Positions 27,742 to 36,726 of a stretch of DNA of 64,000 bases are shown here, one piece after another. The number at the start of each line of letters is the position of its first letter. The stretch's first letter is position 1. Location of the stretch: positions 4,034,027 to 4,098,026 of the forward strand of contig NZ_CM001489.1 in NCBI RefSeq assembly GCF_000262465.1, in the 5' to 3' direction. The notes beneath the pieces were generated by a model. That model was not told the DNA's origin. It ran no database searches and was given only the letters and a program-made list of their open reading frames with translations. The translations under genes were made by a program, and so were the position numbers. Origin of the DNA: Frankia sp. QA3. Lineage in GTDB: Bacteria > Actinomycetota > Actinomycetes > Frankiales > Frankiaceae.

Positions 27742-29465
27742 CCCGGCTGGACCGCTCCCGCTACGCCTCGCTGTACGGACCGACGGTCGGCGACCGCATC
27801 CGCCTCGCCGACACCGACCTGATCATCGAGGTCACCGAGGACCGCAGCCGCGGCCCGGCGCTCGGCGGCAGCGGCGACGAGGCGGTCTTCGGCGGGGGCA
27901 AGGTCATCCGCGAGTCCATGGGGCAGTCGCTGGCGACCCGCGCCGAGGGCGCGCCCGATCTCGTCATCACCGGCGCCGTCGTGCTCGACCACTGGGGCGT
28001 GATCAAGGCGGACGTCGGCATCCGCGACGGACGGATCGTCGCGCTCGGCAAGGCCGGCAACCCGGACACGATGGACGGCGTCCATCCGGACCTGGTCATC
28101 GGCCCGGGCACCGAGATCATCGCCGGGAACGGGAAGATCCTCACCGCGGGCGCGGTCGACTGCCACGTGCACCTGATCTGCCCGCAGCAGGTCCCCGAGG
28201 CGCTCGGCGCCGGAATCACGACCCTCATCGGCGGCGGCACCGGCCCGGCCGAGGGCACGAAGGCGACCACCGTGACGCCGGGCTCGTGGAACCTCGGCCG
28301 GATGCTCGCCGCGATGGACGACTGGCCGGTGAACGTCGTCCTGCTCGGCAAGGGGAACACGGTCAGCGAGGCGTCGATGTGGGAGCAGCTACGGGCCGGC
28401 GCGGCCGGGTTCAAGCTGCACGAGGACTGGGGCACGACGCCCGCCGCGATCGACGCCTGCCTGCGGGTCGCCGACGCCGCGGGGGTCCAGGTGGCGCTGC
28501 ACTCGGACACGCTCAACGAGGCCGGCTTCGTCGAGGACACCCTCGCCGCCATCGCCGGGCGGGCCATCCACGCCTACCACACCGAGGGCGCCGGCGGCGG
28601 GCACGCCCCGGACATCATCACCGTCGCGGCCGCCGCCAACGTGCTGCCGTCGTCGACGAACCCGACCCGCCCGCACACCGTCAACACCCTCGACGAGCAC
28701 CTCGACATGCTGATGGTCTGCCACCACCTCAACCCCAGCGTGCCGGAGGACCTGGCCTTCGCCGAGAGCCGGATCCGGCCGTCGACGATCGCCGCCGAGG
28801 ACATCCTGCACGACCTCGGCGCCATCTCCATGATCGGTTCGGACTCGCAGGCGATGGGCCGGATCGGCGAGGTCGTGCTGCGCACCTGGCAGACGGCGCA
28901 CGTGATGAAGCGCCGCCGCGGGGCCCTGCCGGGGGACGGCCCCGCCGACAACGCCCGGGCGCGTCGCTACGTCGCCAAGTACACGATCTGCCCGGCGGTG
29001 GCGCACGGGCTGGACGCGCAGATCGGCTCGGTCGAGCCCGGCAAGCTCGCGGACCTGGTGCTCTACGATCCCGCGTTCTTCGGGGTGCGGCCGTCGCTGG
29101 TCCTCAAGGGCGGGTTCATCGCCTGGGCGGCCATGGGCGACGCCAACGCCTCCATCCCGACCCCGCAGCCGGTGCTGCCCCGCCCGATGTGGGGGGCCGC
29201 GCGGGGTCCGGCCGCCGCCTCGTCGCTGACCTTCGTCGCGCCCGCCGCGATCTCCGACGGCCTGCCCGAACGGCTGGGCCTGGCCACCCCCGTGGTGCCG
29301 GTCGAGGACGTGCGCCGACGCGGCAAGGCCGACCTGCCGGAGAACACGGCAATGCCGGACATCCGGGTCGACCCGGACACGTTCACGGTCTCGATCGACG
29401 GCGACGCGGTCGAGGCCGACCCGGTGCGCGAGCTGCCGATGGCCCAGCGGTACTTCCTGTTCTGA
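27738..29465 (+). CDS. ureC: Urease alpha (catalytic) subunit
   Basis: A 575-residue catalytic subunit of normal length. [10 protein letters not shown] carries two Ni ligands, GFKLHEDWG the carbamylated Lys that bridges both Ni ions, and [20 protein letters not shown] is the active-site flap with the catalytic His. All expected residues are present. It needs the UreD/F/G chaperones; ureF and ureD are 2-4 kb downstream, but ureG is not in the window. The gene is followed at once by a 16-bp tandem repeat. Confidence 0.97.
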   Translation: MTRLDRSRYASLYGPTVGDRIRLADTDLIIEVTEDRSRGPALGGSGDEAVFGGGKVIRESMGQSLATRAEGAPDLVITGAVVLDHWGVIKADVGIRDGRIVALGKAGNPDTMDGVHPDLVIGPGTEIIAGNGKILTAGAVDCHVHLICPQQVPEALGAGITTLIGGGTGPAEGTKATTVTPGSWNLGRMLAAMDDWPVNVVLLGKGNTVSEASMWEQLRAGAAGFKLHEDWGTTPAAIDACLRVADAAGVQVALHSDTLNEAGFVEDTLAAIAGRAIHAYHTEGAGGGHAPDIITVAAAANVLPSSTNPTRPHTVNTLDEHLDMLMVCHHLNPSVPEDLAFAESRIRPSTIAAEDILHDLGAISMIGSDSQAMGRIGEVVLRTWQTAHVMKRRRGALPGDGPADNARARRYVAKYTICPAVAHGLDAQIGSVEPGKLADLVLYDPAFFGVRPSLVLKGGFIAWAAMGDANASIPTPQPVLPRPMWGAARGPAAASSLTFVAPAAISDGLPERLGLATPVVPVEDVRRRGKADLPENTAMPDIRVDPDTFTVSIDGDAVEADPVRELPMAQRYFLF

Positions 29466-29520
29466 CGGCGACTGCTCCTGACGGCGGCTGCTCCTGAAGG
29501 CGGCTGCTCCTGAAGGCGGC
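29466..29520. repeat. 16-bp tandem repeat after ureC
   Basis: Three 16-base copies (29466-29481, 29482-29497, 29498-29513; consensus (C/A)GGCGGCTGCTCCTGA, first copy with one change) and a partial fourth begin immediately after the ureC stop and run to the 3' end of the next, convergent gene. Confidence 0.9.
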
Positions 29521-29533
29521 CGGGGCGAGCGCG

Positions 29534-30631
29534 TCAGCGGGCGGCGTTCTTGATGAACTGGTCGCGGTAGGAGGCCGGATCGCCGCTGTAGTAGCCGGCT
29601 CGGACATGGCGGCGGGTGGTGGCGTTCTCCGTCGCGCGGGCCGCCGAGTGCCACAGATAGGCATCGTGCAGCAGCAGGTCGCCGCGCTCGGCGTAGACGG
29701 CGATCTCCCCCGGGATCTTCTCGAAGCCCAGCGGCATCTCATAGGGCGGCTCGGCGTCGGTGTATCCCCCGCTCGGACGGGCGTCCGCGGGCACGGCCAC
29801 GTTGTTGATGTTGCGGTAGGGCGCCGGCGTGGCCCAGCGGTGGGAGCCCGGCACCACCCGCAGGAAGCCGTTGGCCGGGCTGGTCGCGTCCACGTGGAGG
29901 GTGAACGCGCTGCCGGGCCAGACGTCGAGGCTCGGCATGGCCTGCCAGTCCGAGTGCCAGCCGATCCGGCTGTAGCCGGACTCGCGGCCGGGCCGAGCGT
30001 CCTGGTAGACGACCCCGGCGTTCTCGCTGGGGCTCATCCACACGTCCGCGCCGAGCAGGCGGCGTAGCAACTCGACCATGAGCGGATGGGTCGCCGCCTC
30101 CCGCACGGCCGGAGAGAGCTCCTCCACGTGTTCGACGTAGTTCACGTACGCCTCGACGTCCGCGCTGCCGTGGGTCGTTCCGTTCGACGCCCGTTCGGAC
30201 GGGGCCGTCGCGCTGGGCTGGCCCGCCCGGTCCAGGTAACGGGCGTCCAGGTACTGCGTGGAGCCGTAACGTTCGGACACCGTCCCGGCGAGGACCGCCT
30301 GCTGCGCCTCGCCGCACTCCCGCTCGAGCCGGTCGAGGAACTCGGCGGGGTAGAGGCCGCGGAGCACGACGAAGCCGTGCCGGCGGTAGAACTCGTCGAG
30401 GCCGGCCAGCGCCGGCGCGGCCAGCGGGTCCGGCGCGGTCGGGTCCACGGCGAACACCCCGACCTCGGCAATCGCCGGCATGGACGGCGACCCTCGCCGT
30501 GTCGACACGCTCGATCCGGACGGCCCCGCAGATCCGGACGGCCCCCCGGATCCGGACGCTCGGGTCGGGTCGGACGGACCGCCGTCGCGGGCCACGCCCG
30601 CCGGAGCCGGGACGGATGTCGGGCTGCCCAT
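29534..30631 (-). CDS. Phytanoyl-CoA dioxygenase (PhyH) family protein
   Basis: A 365-residue Fe(II)/2-oxoglutarate oxygenase. The metal triad is visible as His-x-Asp in GWHSDWQAMPS and the distal His in DAYLWHSAAR; RRHVRAGYY supplies the likely 2-oxoglutarate Arg. Family members hydroxylate fatty acyl, ectoine or other small substrates. The start at 30631 has GGAGG eight bases upstream; residues 1-60 are Gly/Ser/Pro-rich repeats with no counterpart in the family. It is antisense to and splits the urease genes, so a link to urea metabolism is not implied. The substrate is unknown. Confidence 0.88.
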   Translation of the reverse strand: MGSPTSVPAPAGVARDGGPSDPTRASGSGGPSGSAGPSGSSVSTRRGSPSMPAIAEVGVFAVDPTAPDPLAAPALAGLDEFYRRHGFVVLRGLYPAEFLDRLERECGEAQQAVLAGTVSERYGSTQYLDARYLDRAGQPSATAPSERASNGTTHGSADVEAYVNYVEHVEELSPAVREAATHPLMVELLRRLLGADVWMSPSENAGVVYQDARPGRESGYSRIGWHSDWQAMPSLDVWPGSAFTLHVDATSPANGFLRVVPGSHRWATPAPYRNINNVAVPADARPSGGYTDAEPPYEMPLGFEKIPGEIAVYAERGDLLLHDAYLWHSAARATENATTRRHVRAGYYSGDPASYRDQFIKNAAR

Positions 30632-30950
30632 GGTCGTACCTCCACCCTCGATGTCGCCACCGGCCCGGGTGGACACCCCGACCAGGCCAGTCGGCTCATC
30701 ACGGTACGGCGAGCGGGTTTCGGCGCCGTTGCCTGACCTGCAACGATCCGACGGACGACGGGCCTCGAGGGCCTTGGCCCGCCATCAACCTCCAGCACCT
30801 CCCTGGGCTCGACCGAGCACGCAAGGGTGCGACAGCCGGCGGTGCGGCAAGCCCGGCCCCTGACTGGCGTCCCGCTGCCAGCCCCGAGCGCGTCCGTGCC
30901 AGAACCCCGAGCTCCGAGCCGCCGGTCGGCGGAGCTTCGGACGTACTCGT
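30632..30950. other. Intergenic, no gene seen (319 bp)
   Basis: It lies between the PhyH-family gene start and the 3' end of the small lipoprotein gene, both on the minus strand. It should contain the PhyH promoter; I see no clear inverted repeat or gene. Confidence 0.4.
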
Positions 30951-31190
30951 CTAGTGTCGGCTACGGGTACGGTGACCGGTGCTGTGCGACGTGTGCGAAC
31001 CCTTGCGCTCGCAATCCCACTCGTGGTCGTCGTCGTCCCATTCGGCGTGGTAGCCCGTCTGGCAGCGGGGTTTCGGCGGGCGGTGGTCGCTGCAGGAGGT
31101 GAGCACTGGTGCCAGCGCCAGCGCCACCGCCGCCAGCACCCCGGTCAGGCGGACCCGCGGCCCGGCGCGCCTTGTTGACCGTCGTGACAT
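30951..31190 (-). CDS. Small acidic, His/Cys-containing lipoprotein
   Basis: A 79-residue predicted lipoprotein: basic N-terminus (SRRSTRRAGPRVR), hydrophobic stretch, lipobox LTSC at about residue 33. The mature part is only about 47 residues and contains two Cys, a run of four Asp in EWDDDDHEWDCE and several His near the end. The ATG at 31190 follows GAGGGATGGC. I know no family for it. The Asp/His/Cys content and its place among urease genes make a surface metal-binding role (for example nickel) imaginable, but nothing shows this directly. Confidence 0.65.
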   Translation of the reverse strand: MSRRSTRRAGPRVRLTGVLAAVALALAPVLTSCSDHRPPKPRCQTGYHAEWDDDDHEWDCERKGSHTSHSTGHRTRSRH

Positions 31191-31428
31191 GCCATCCCTC
31201 GTCCCGGTTCTTCGTGGTCGTCGTCTCCGGTAGCGCGTCCGGCCCGGTGAGCGGGGCCCGGGCTGCGCATGGCCGGTCGGCTCGGGCGCCCGAGGGCCGC
31301 CCGGCCGGGCCGGACGGTGGCCACCGGCGGCGAACTCTTCCACAAGAAGACGGGCGGCGTGACCGGATTGTCGCCCGAACGACCAGAGGTGCCACCCGGC
31401 TGGAGATGGCCACCGTGAGGGGGACCTC

Positions 31429-31456
31429 GTGAAGGGCACACTGTGAAGGGCACGCT
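31429..31456 (+). repeat. 14-bp tandem repeat at the ureF start
   Basis: GTGAAGGGCAC(A/G)CT occurs at 31429-31442 and 31443-31456, and a third partial copy starts with the GTG used as the ureF start. Because the period is not a multiple of three, each GTG is in a different frame; only the last opens into ureF. Confidence 0.75.
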
Positions 31457-32218
31457 GTGAAGCGCGGCGACGAGGAGGACCACCGCGGCAGCGGCGAGCA
31501 CCGCGGCCACAGCGGCCACAGCGGCAGCGGTGGGAACGGGACTGGTCCGGTCGGGCGGTCCGGGCGGCGGGCGACGTTGCTGGTGCTCGCGGACGGGCGC
31601 ATGCCGACCGGGGGGCACGCCCATTCGGGCGGGGTCGAGGCCGCGGTGACCGACGGCAGCCTGGCGAGCCTGACCGACCTGGCGGCGTTCCTGCTCGGCC
31701 GGCTGCACACCGCCGGCCTGGTTGCCGCCGCCTTCGCCGCCGCCACCTGCCACGGGATCGAGACCGGTCGGACCGGCGTCATCGAGCTCGACGCCGAACT
31801 CGACGCCCGGACGCCCTCCCCGGCGCAGCGCGCCGCCAGTCGAGCGCAGGGCCGCACCCTGCTGCGGGCCGGCCGGGCCGCGTGGCCGGTGCCTGCCGGT
31901 CCCCGCGCCCCGCACCACCCGGTCGCGCTGGGCATGGTTGCCGCCGGCGCGGGGCTGGCGCCTGGAGACGCGGCCCTCGCCGCGGCGCACGCCACGGTCA
32001 CCGGGCCGGCGACGGCCGCGACCCGCCTGATCGGGCTGGATCCCCTTGCCGTCACCGCCGTACTCGCCCGCCTCGCCGACGACGTGGAGGCGACCGCCCA
32101 CGCGGGCGAGGCGGCGGCCACCCTGCCCCCGCGGGAGCTTCCGGCACTCACCGGCGTCCGCCTGGACCTGCTGGCCGAGCGGCACCGGGTCACGGCGCTG
32201 CGGATGTTCACGTCCTAG
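31457..32218 (+). CDS. ureF: Urease accessory protein UreF
   Basis: A 253-residue UreF: LADGRMPTGGHAHSGGVEAA is the family signature, followed by an all-helical domain ending TGVRLDLLAERHR. UreF bridges UreD and UreG during nickel insertion into urease. The first 38 residues are a His/Gly/Ser/Asp-rich extension (HRGSGEHRGHSGHSG) not common in the family and possibly metal-binding. The GTG start at 31457 lies in the 14-bp repeat, and its ribosome site is unclear, so initiation may be further in. Unlike most actinobacterial urease operons, ureG does not follow. Confidence 0.9.
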   Translation: MKRGDEEDHRGSGEHRGHSGHSGSGGNGTGPVGRSGRRATLLVLADGRMPTGGHAHSGGVEAAVTDGSLASLTDLAAFLLGRLHTAGLVAAAFAAATCHGIETGRTGVIELDAELDARTPSPAQRAASRAQGRTLLRAGRAAWPVPAGPRAPHHPVALGMVAAGAGLAPGDAALAAAHATVTGPATAATRLIGLDPLAVTAVLARLADDVEATAHAGEAAATLPPRELPALTGVRLDLLAERHRVTALRMFTS

Positions 32219-32499
32219 ACGAGTAGGTCTCATCGGCTGCCGGAACCGTCATCATCATGATCACCAGGCCAGGGGTGTCGTCGATCATCGGACCCGGGCA
32301 TCGCCCCACCACCACCGACAGAAAATCGCCGCGAACCACCAGACCGGATCGCCTCCGCCCCGATCCGATCGTCGATCTTCACCCACGGTGCGTTGAGGAG
32401 AGTGCGCAAGCCCTGCGTCACGCCATGACCCTCAGAGCCCTCTCCCTGCCCGGCCACCGCCAGCCGGACTTCGGGCTGACTCGTCCAGGGACGCGGCTC

Positions 32500-32880
32500 G
32501 GGCACCGGCAGGCGGGACCGTCCCCCGTCGGCGGCGAACGGCCGGTCGCGACGGGCGTCGCGCAGCACCGAGCCCCACCAGTCGAGCTGGTCCAGCAGGA
32601 TGGCGGCGGCACCGGTGGGGCCGGCGGGATCGCGCGGGGCCCCGTCGGAGGTGAACAGCTCGTAATACCGCGGGAAGAAGACCTGGTCACGCGGCGGGTG
32701 GGCGGGCAGCTCGGTGAAGACCTGCCGCAGGTGCTCGATCGCGAGCAGGTCGCCGCTCCCGCCGCTGTAGCCGACGAAGCCGATCGCCTTGGCCTGCCAC
32801 TCGGTGTAGTGCCAGTCGGTGTAGTGCCAGTCGATGGCGGCCTTCAGCGACGCCGGGAAGCTGCGGTTGTAGTCGGGGCC
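32500..32880 (-). pseudogene. NADPH-dependent FMN reductase remnant
   Basis: Reading leftward from about 32880 the frame gives PDYNRSFPASLKAAIDW, then KAIGFVGYSGGSGDLLAIEH and a C-terminal LLDQLDWWGSVLRDAR, the second half of the NADPH-dependent FMN reductase (flavodoxin-like) family. The N-terminal half with the FMN-phosphate loop is missing, there is no start, and the frame runs on through unrelated sequence to about 32230. A 15-bp duplication (32801-32815 and 32816-32830) repeats DWHYT. It occupies the place where ureG would be expected between ureF and ureD. Confidence 0.7.
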
Positions 32881-33058
32881 TGGACGAGGTGGGCTGCTAC
32901 GTTTCCCGTGGGCGACAACGAGCAACGGCTGTTCCCGCTGGTCCGCCGCGAGGCCCTCGCCCCCGCCGACGGGGGACTGCCCAGCGGCCCTCGCCCCACC
33001 GCCCCGGCGGGAGCGCCCGCTGCCTGGCCGACACCGGCCCGCGAGGAGGCGACATCCG

Positions 33059-33988
33059 ATGCCCACGACCGCCGACGCCGCATCGCCGCCGGCCACCCCC
33101 CGCACGGGCCGCACGGCCGTCCGGGCCCACGCCGCAGTCCGGGTGGAGCGGGGCACGCACGGCGCTCCCCGGCTCGCCGAGCTGCGCTCCGACGTGCCGA
33201 TCGTCCTGCGCCTGACCGACGTCTCGCCCGTTCGGACCGGGACGGGCGCCGGCGTGGCGCCCCTGCCGACGATGACGGTCCATCTGGTCAACGGGGCCGC
33301 CGGTCCGCTGGCGGGTGACGACCTGCGGCTGGACATCTCCGTCGGAAGCGGGGTGCGCCTGGTCCTGCGCTCGGTGGCCGCGACCGTCGCGCTGCCGGGC
33401 CACGGCCCCGGACCGTCCCGCCTGACCGTCACCGCGGAGGTGGCCGACGGTGGCGAACTCGACTTCGGTCCGGAACCGACGGTGGTCGCCGACGGCGCCG
33501 ACCACCGGGTGATCACCGACGTCCGGTTGGCCGCGACGGCCCGGCTGCGGCTGCGCGAGGAGATCCTGCTCGGCCGGTTCGGCGAGCCCACCGGGTCCAT
33601 CCTCAGCACGCTGCGCATCGACGTGGCGCACGCCGCCGACGCCGCCGACGCCTCCAACGCCGCCCACGCGTCCGGCGGGGCCCGCACGGCGGGCGACGCC
33701 GCCGGTGCGGGTGGGCCGGCCGGATGGGTCCCCCTGCTGCGCCAAGAGCTACTGCTCGGGCCGCGGGTGCCCGGGCTGCGGGGTCCCGCCCAGCTGGGCG
33801 GGGCCCGCGCGGTCGGCTCGCTGCTCGTCGCGGGCCCCGAGTGGGCCGGCCCCGGTCCGGAAGCCGCCGTCGCCGAGGGAGTGGGCCTGCTGCCCCTGAC
33901 CGGTCCGGGCTACCTGGTCTCGGCGTTGGCCGACGATGCCGTCACCTTGCGCCGCCGGCTGACCGCCGCTCCGGGCTCCACCGGATGA
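33059..33988 (+). CDS. ureD: Urease accessory protein UreD
   Basis: A 309-residue UreD (UreH): PTMTVHLVNGAAGPLAGDDL is the recognisable core signature, followed by GSGVRLVLRSVAATVALPG and the GGELDFGPEPTVVADGADH region. UreD binds apo-urease and receives nickel through UreF/UreG. The ATG at 33059 follows GAGGAGG. An Ala/Asp-rich insertion lies at about residues 190-225. It is 840 bp beyond ureF, with the FMN reductase remnant between. Confidence 0.9.
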   Translation: MPTTADAASPPATPRTGRTAVRAHAAVRVERGTHGAPRLAELRSDVPIVLRLTDVSPVRTGTGAGVAPLPTMTVHLVNGAAGPLAGDDLRLDISVGSGVRLVLRSVAATVALPGHGPGPSRLTVTAEVADGGELDFGPEPTVVADGADHRVITDVRLAATARLRLREEILLGRFGEPTGSILSTLRIDVAHAADAADASNAAHASGGARTAGDAAGAGGPAGWVPLLRQELLLGPRVPGLRGPAQLGGARAVGSLLVAGPEWAGPGPEAAVAEGVGLLPLTGPGYLVSALADDAVTLRRRLTAAPGSTG

Positions 33989-33995
33989 GGCGCCG

Positions 33996-35576
33996 TCAGC
34001 CTCCGGCGCCGGGCTGACGGTCGTCCGCCCGGGCATGGGTCTGGGCTCCGCCGGGCGCGGGCACCCCTCGCGCGGCGTCCTCGCGCCACGGCTCGCCGGT
34101 CCGGCCGGGGATGGCGCTGGGCCGGGAGAAGCCGTCGTTCCACGGGTCGCGCGGCGGCTCGACGAACACCGCCGGCGGGGCCGGGACGCCGGCCTCGCCC
34201 GGTCCGCCCGGGCCGGTCGCCCGCGGGACTCCGCCGGTCGCCTGGGAAACGCCGCCGGTCGCCGAGGAAACGCCGCCGGCCGGGCCCCGGGCCGACGCGG
34301 TGGAACCGGCTCCGGCCGGGACCGTCCGCACCGCGGGGGATGTGTCGGCGACCAGCGGATTGGCGGCGGCCGGGGTCGCCGCGTCCGCGGGCTGCCGGTC
34401 GGCGGACGGCGTCCCGTGATCGTCGTAGGTGCGTCCCTTCCAGGCGGCGCCACGGCCGGCCCGCTTGAGCCGCGCCGAGTCCACCGTCATCGCGAGGTAG
34501 AGCACGGCGACGCCGGGGAGCAGCAGGGCGGCGGGGACCGGCTGCCGGTAGTAACGGATCATCGGCACGTAGGAGAGGGTCATGACCAGCCAGGTGACCG
34601 CGCCGAGGATCGCGGTCGTGAGATCGCCGGCCGCGAGGCCCGCGACGGTCGCGACCACCGGGACGACGAAGACCAGGGCCATCCCGAGCACGGTGCCGAG
34701 CAGCAGCAGCGGCGAGTGCCGCAGCTGGGCATAGGCGCTGCGGGACACCATCTTCCACAGGTCCGCCAGTCGCGGGTACGGGCGCCGGCTGTGGACCTGC
34801 TCGGCGAGCCCCAGCCAGGTCCGCCCGCCGGAGCGCTTGATGATCCGGGCGATCGCGACGTCGTCGATCACCGCGCCGCGCACCTCGGCAAGCCCACCGG
34901 CCGCCACGAGGGCCTCCCGGCGGACCAGCGAGCAGCCCCCGGCCGCCGCCGCCACCCGCGAACCCGGGCGGTTCGACCACCGGAACGGATACAGCATCGC
35001 GAAGAAGAAGACGAACGCGGGCACGATGACCCGCTCCCACGCGGTCTCGGCCCGCAGCACGGCCATCTGCGAGACCATGTCCAGCCCCTGGGTGCGCGCG
35101 GAGGCGACGAGGCTGGTCAGCGAGCCCGGGTCATGCGCGATGTCGGCGTCGGTCAGCAGCAGGAACTCGGCGTCGCCGGCGCAGTCGATGCCACGGCGCA
35201 GGGCCCACAGCTTGCCGGTCCAACCTGGCGGAGGCTCCGTGGAGGCGGTGACCGCGGCGGTGACGCCCGTGTGCCCGTTGCGGGCGGCCTCCTCCGCCAG
35301 CGCTCGGGCGACCTCCGTGGTCCCGTCGGTGGAACCGTCATCGACGAGGATCAGGCGTACCGGACCGGGATAGTCCTGGGCGAGCAGGGTCGGAAGCGTC
35401 ACGGGCAGCACGTCGGCCTCGTCCCGGGCCGGGATGATGATCGCTACGCTGGGCCACGAGTGCGGCGCCTGCCGGGCGGGGAGCCGCTGATCGGTCCGCC
35501 AGAAGAAACCATGACCGACGGCCAGATACAGCCAGGCGAGCAACGAGGCGAGGGCTATCCACTGCAGCACAGTCAC
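33996..35576 (-). CDS. hpnB: HpnB-like hopene-associated glycosyltransferase
   Basis: A family-2 glycosyltransferase of about 526 residues. After an N-terminal membrane segment come SVAIIIPARDEADVLPVTLP, LILVDDGSTDGT (nucleotide-sugar Asp), LLLTDADIAHDP (DxD-like) and GAVIDDVAIARIIKRSG, then three or four membrane spans. It matches the HpnB type found in hopanoid clusters; its acceptor is not certain. The start is uncertain: GTG at 35576 precedes the first membrane segment but lacks a clear ribosome site. The last 120 residues are an added Pro/Gly/Ala tail with ATGGV repeats. It is convergent with ureD, 8 bp apart. Confidence 0.85.
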   Translation of the reverse strand: MTVLQWIALASLLAWLYLAVGHGFFWRTDQRLPARQAPHSWPSVAIIIPARDEADVLPVTLPTLLAQDYPGPVRLILVDDGSTDGTTEVARALAEEAARNGHTGVTAAVTASTEPPPGWTGKLWALRRGIDCAGDAEFLLLTDADIAHDPGSLTSLVASARTQGLDMVSQMAVLRAETAWERVIVPAFVFFFAMLYPFRWSNRPGSRVAAAAGGCSLVRREALVAAGGLAEVRGAVIDDVAIARIIKRSGGRTWLGLAEQVHSRRPYPRLADLWKMVSRSAYAQLRHSPLLLLGTVLGMALVFVVPVVATVAGLAAGDLTTAILGAVTWLVMTLSYVPMIRYYRQPVPAALLLPGVAVLYLAMTVDSARLKRAGRGAAWKGRTYDDHGTPSADRQPADAATPAAANPLVADTSPAVRTVPAGAGSTASARGPAGGVSSATGGVSQATGGVPRATGPGGPGEAGVPAPPAVFVEPPRDPWNDGFSRPSAIPGRTGEPWREDAARGVPAPGGAQTHARADDRQPGAGG

Positions 35577-35961
35577 AGAGAGTGATGCTGCCACGTGGGT
35601 CGTACGGACGTCAGACGAGCGCGGTAATTGTGTGTTAAGAACTTTCCGCTCACGGTAGGCCCGCCACGACCGCGGTGGCCTCGTGCCGGCGACGACAACC
35701 GGGCGTACCGCCGGACAGTGCCGCTGAGCAGGGACGATGCCTTGTCGGGAACGGGCGCCCGGCGCACCGCGGACAGAATCGGCCCGCCCACCGGGCAGCC
35801 GAGCCACCCACCCCGAACCGGCCCGCGACGGGCGGGGGTTAACCCCGCGGTGCCATCAGGTCGTCCTGTGTGTACCCCCACCGGACGGGCCGCGGCCACC
35901 CCACCCGATCCCGGCCCGGCAGAGTCACCTTCCAAGGCACCGACTGCACCATAATCAGGGG
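35577..35961. other. Divergent region between hpnB and a TetR gene (385 bp)
   Basis: No gene supported. It should contain promoters for both flanking genes. A relatively A/T-rich stretch lies at about 35615-35650. No strong palindrome is evident by eye. Confidence 0.4.
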
Positions 35962-36636
35962 GTGACCAGAAGCCGTCGTACCGAGCAGACGGCTGACACC
36001 CGTCAGGCCCTGATCTCGGCAGCCCGCCGCCGGTTCGCCGAACAGGGCTTCGCCGCCACCGGAACCGAGGAGATCGTCGCCGACGCCCAGGTCACCCGAG
36101 GCGCGCTGTACCACCACTTCCGCGATAAGGCCGAGCTGTTTCGCACCGTGATGGAACAGGTCGCCACCGAGGTTGCCGAGCAGCTCGTCGCGGGTGAGCT
36201 CGCGCGCGACGCGGAGCTGCCCAGCGACGCCTGGACGCAGCTGCGACAGGGGTTCCAGTCCCTGCTCGACATCTCCACCGCGGACAGCGACTTCCAGCGC
36301 ATCGTGCTGGTCGACGGGCCCGCCGTCCTCGGCAACGAGGCGTGGGACGCCCTCGTCGAACGGCACGGTTACCGGCTGCTGTCCGAATGGCTGGAACGGG
36401 CCATGGCCGAGGAGCGCATCGATCCGCTCCCGGTGGGCCCGCTGACCAGACTGGTCGCAGCCCTGCTGTCGGAGGCGAGCATCTACACGGCGGGGGCGGC
36501 CGATCCGGACAATGCCCGGGCCGAGATCGGCATCGTGCTCGACCGGCTGCTGCGCGGGCTGGGCCGGGGCGGCGACCTCGCCGAGCAGCCCCCGGTCAGC
36601 GTCGACAGCGGCACGGGCCCGCAGCGCACCCGCTAG
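35962..36636 (+). CDS. TetR-family transcriptional regulator
   Basis: A 224-residue TetR protein. Residues 14-60 form the DNA-binding domain: TRQALISAARRRFAEQGFAA, then EEIVADAQVTRGALYHHFRDK. The C-terminal domain is helical with a TetR_C signature around residues 90-200. It starts at a GTG (35962) directly preceded by a G-rich run, so the ribosome site is weak. Flanked by hpnB and hpnH, it may regulate hopanoid genes, although that is from position only. Confidence 0.9.
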   Translation: MTRSRRTEQTADTRQALISAARRRFAEQGFAATGTEEIVADAQVTRGALYHHFRDKAELFRTVMEQVATEVAEQLVAGELARDAELPSDAWTQLRQGFQSLLDISTADSDFQRIVLVDGPAVLGNEAWDALVERHGYRLLSEWLERAMAEERIDPLPVGPLTRLVAALLSEASIYTAGAADPDNARAEIGIVLDRLLRGLGRGGDLAEQPPVSVDSGTGPQRTR

Positions 36637-36639
36637 ATC

Positions 36640-36695
36640 GGCAACGACGAACGCCGCCCCGACCGTGGACCGGTCGGGGCGGCGTCGGCGTTGCC
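36640..36695. terminator. Long bidirectional terminator
   Basis: CGCCGCCCCGACCG (36652-36665) pairs perfectly with CGGTCGGGGCGGCG (36671-36684) around a five-base loop, and outer arms GGCAACG (36640-36646) and CGTTGCC (36689-36695) extend the stem. It sits precisely between the convergent TetR and hpnH stops. Confidence 0.85.
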
Positions 36696-36726
36696 GGTGA
36701 GGCGGCGGCTGCGGGCAGCCGCCGGC

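Noticed and set aside
30961..32211. Minus-strand frame over ureF
   Set aside because: Antisense to the UreF signature; only its far end coincides with the small lipoprotein, which is in a different frame.
32219..33058. A hidden ureG between ureF and ureD
   Set aside because: No P-loop of the GPVGSGKT type or other UreG motif in any frame; only the FMN reductase remnant is visible.
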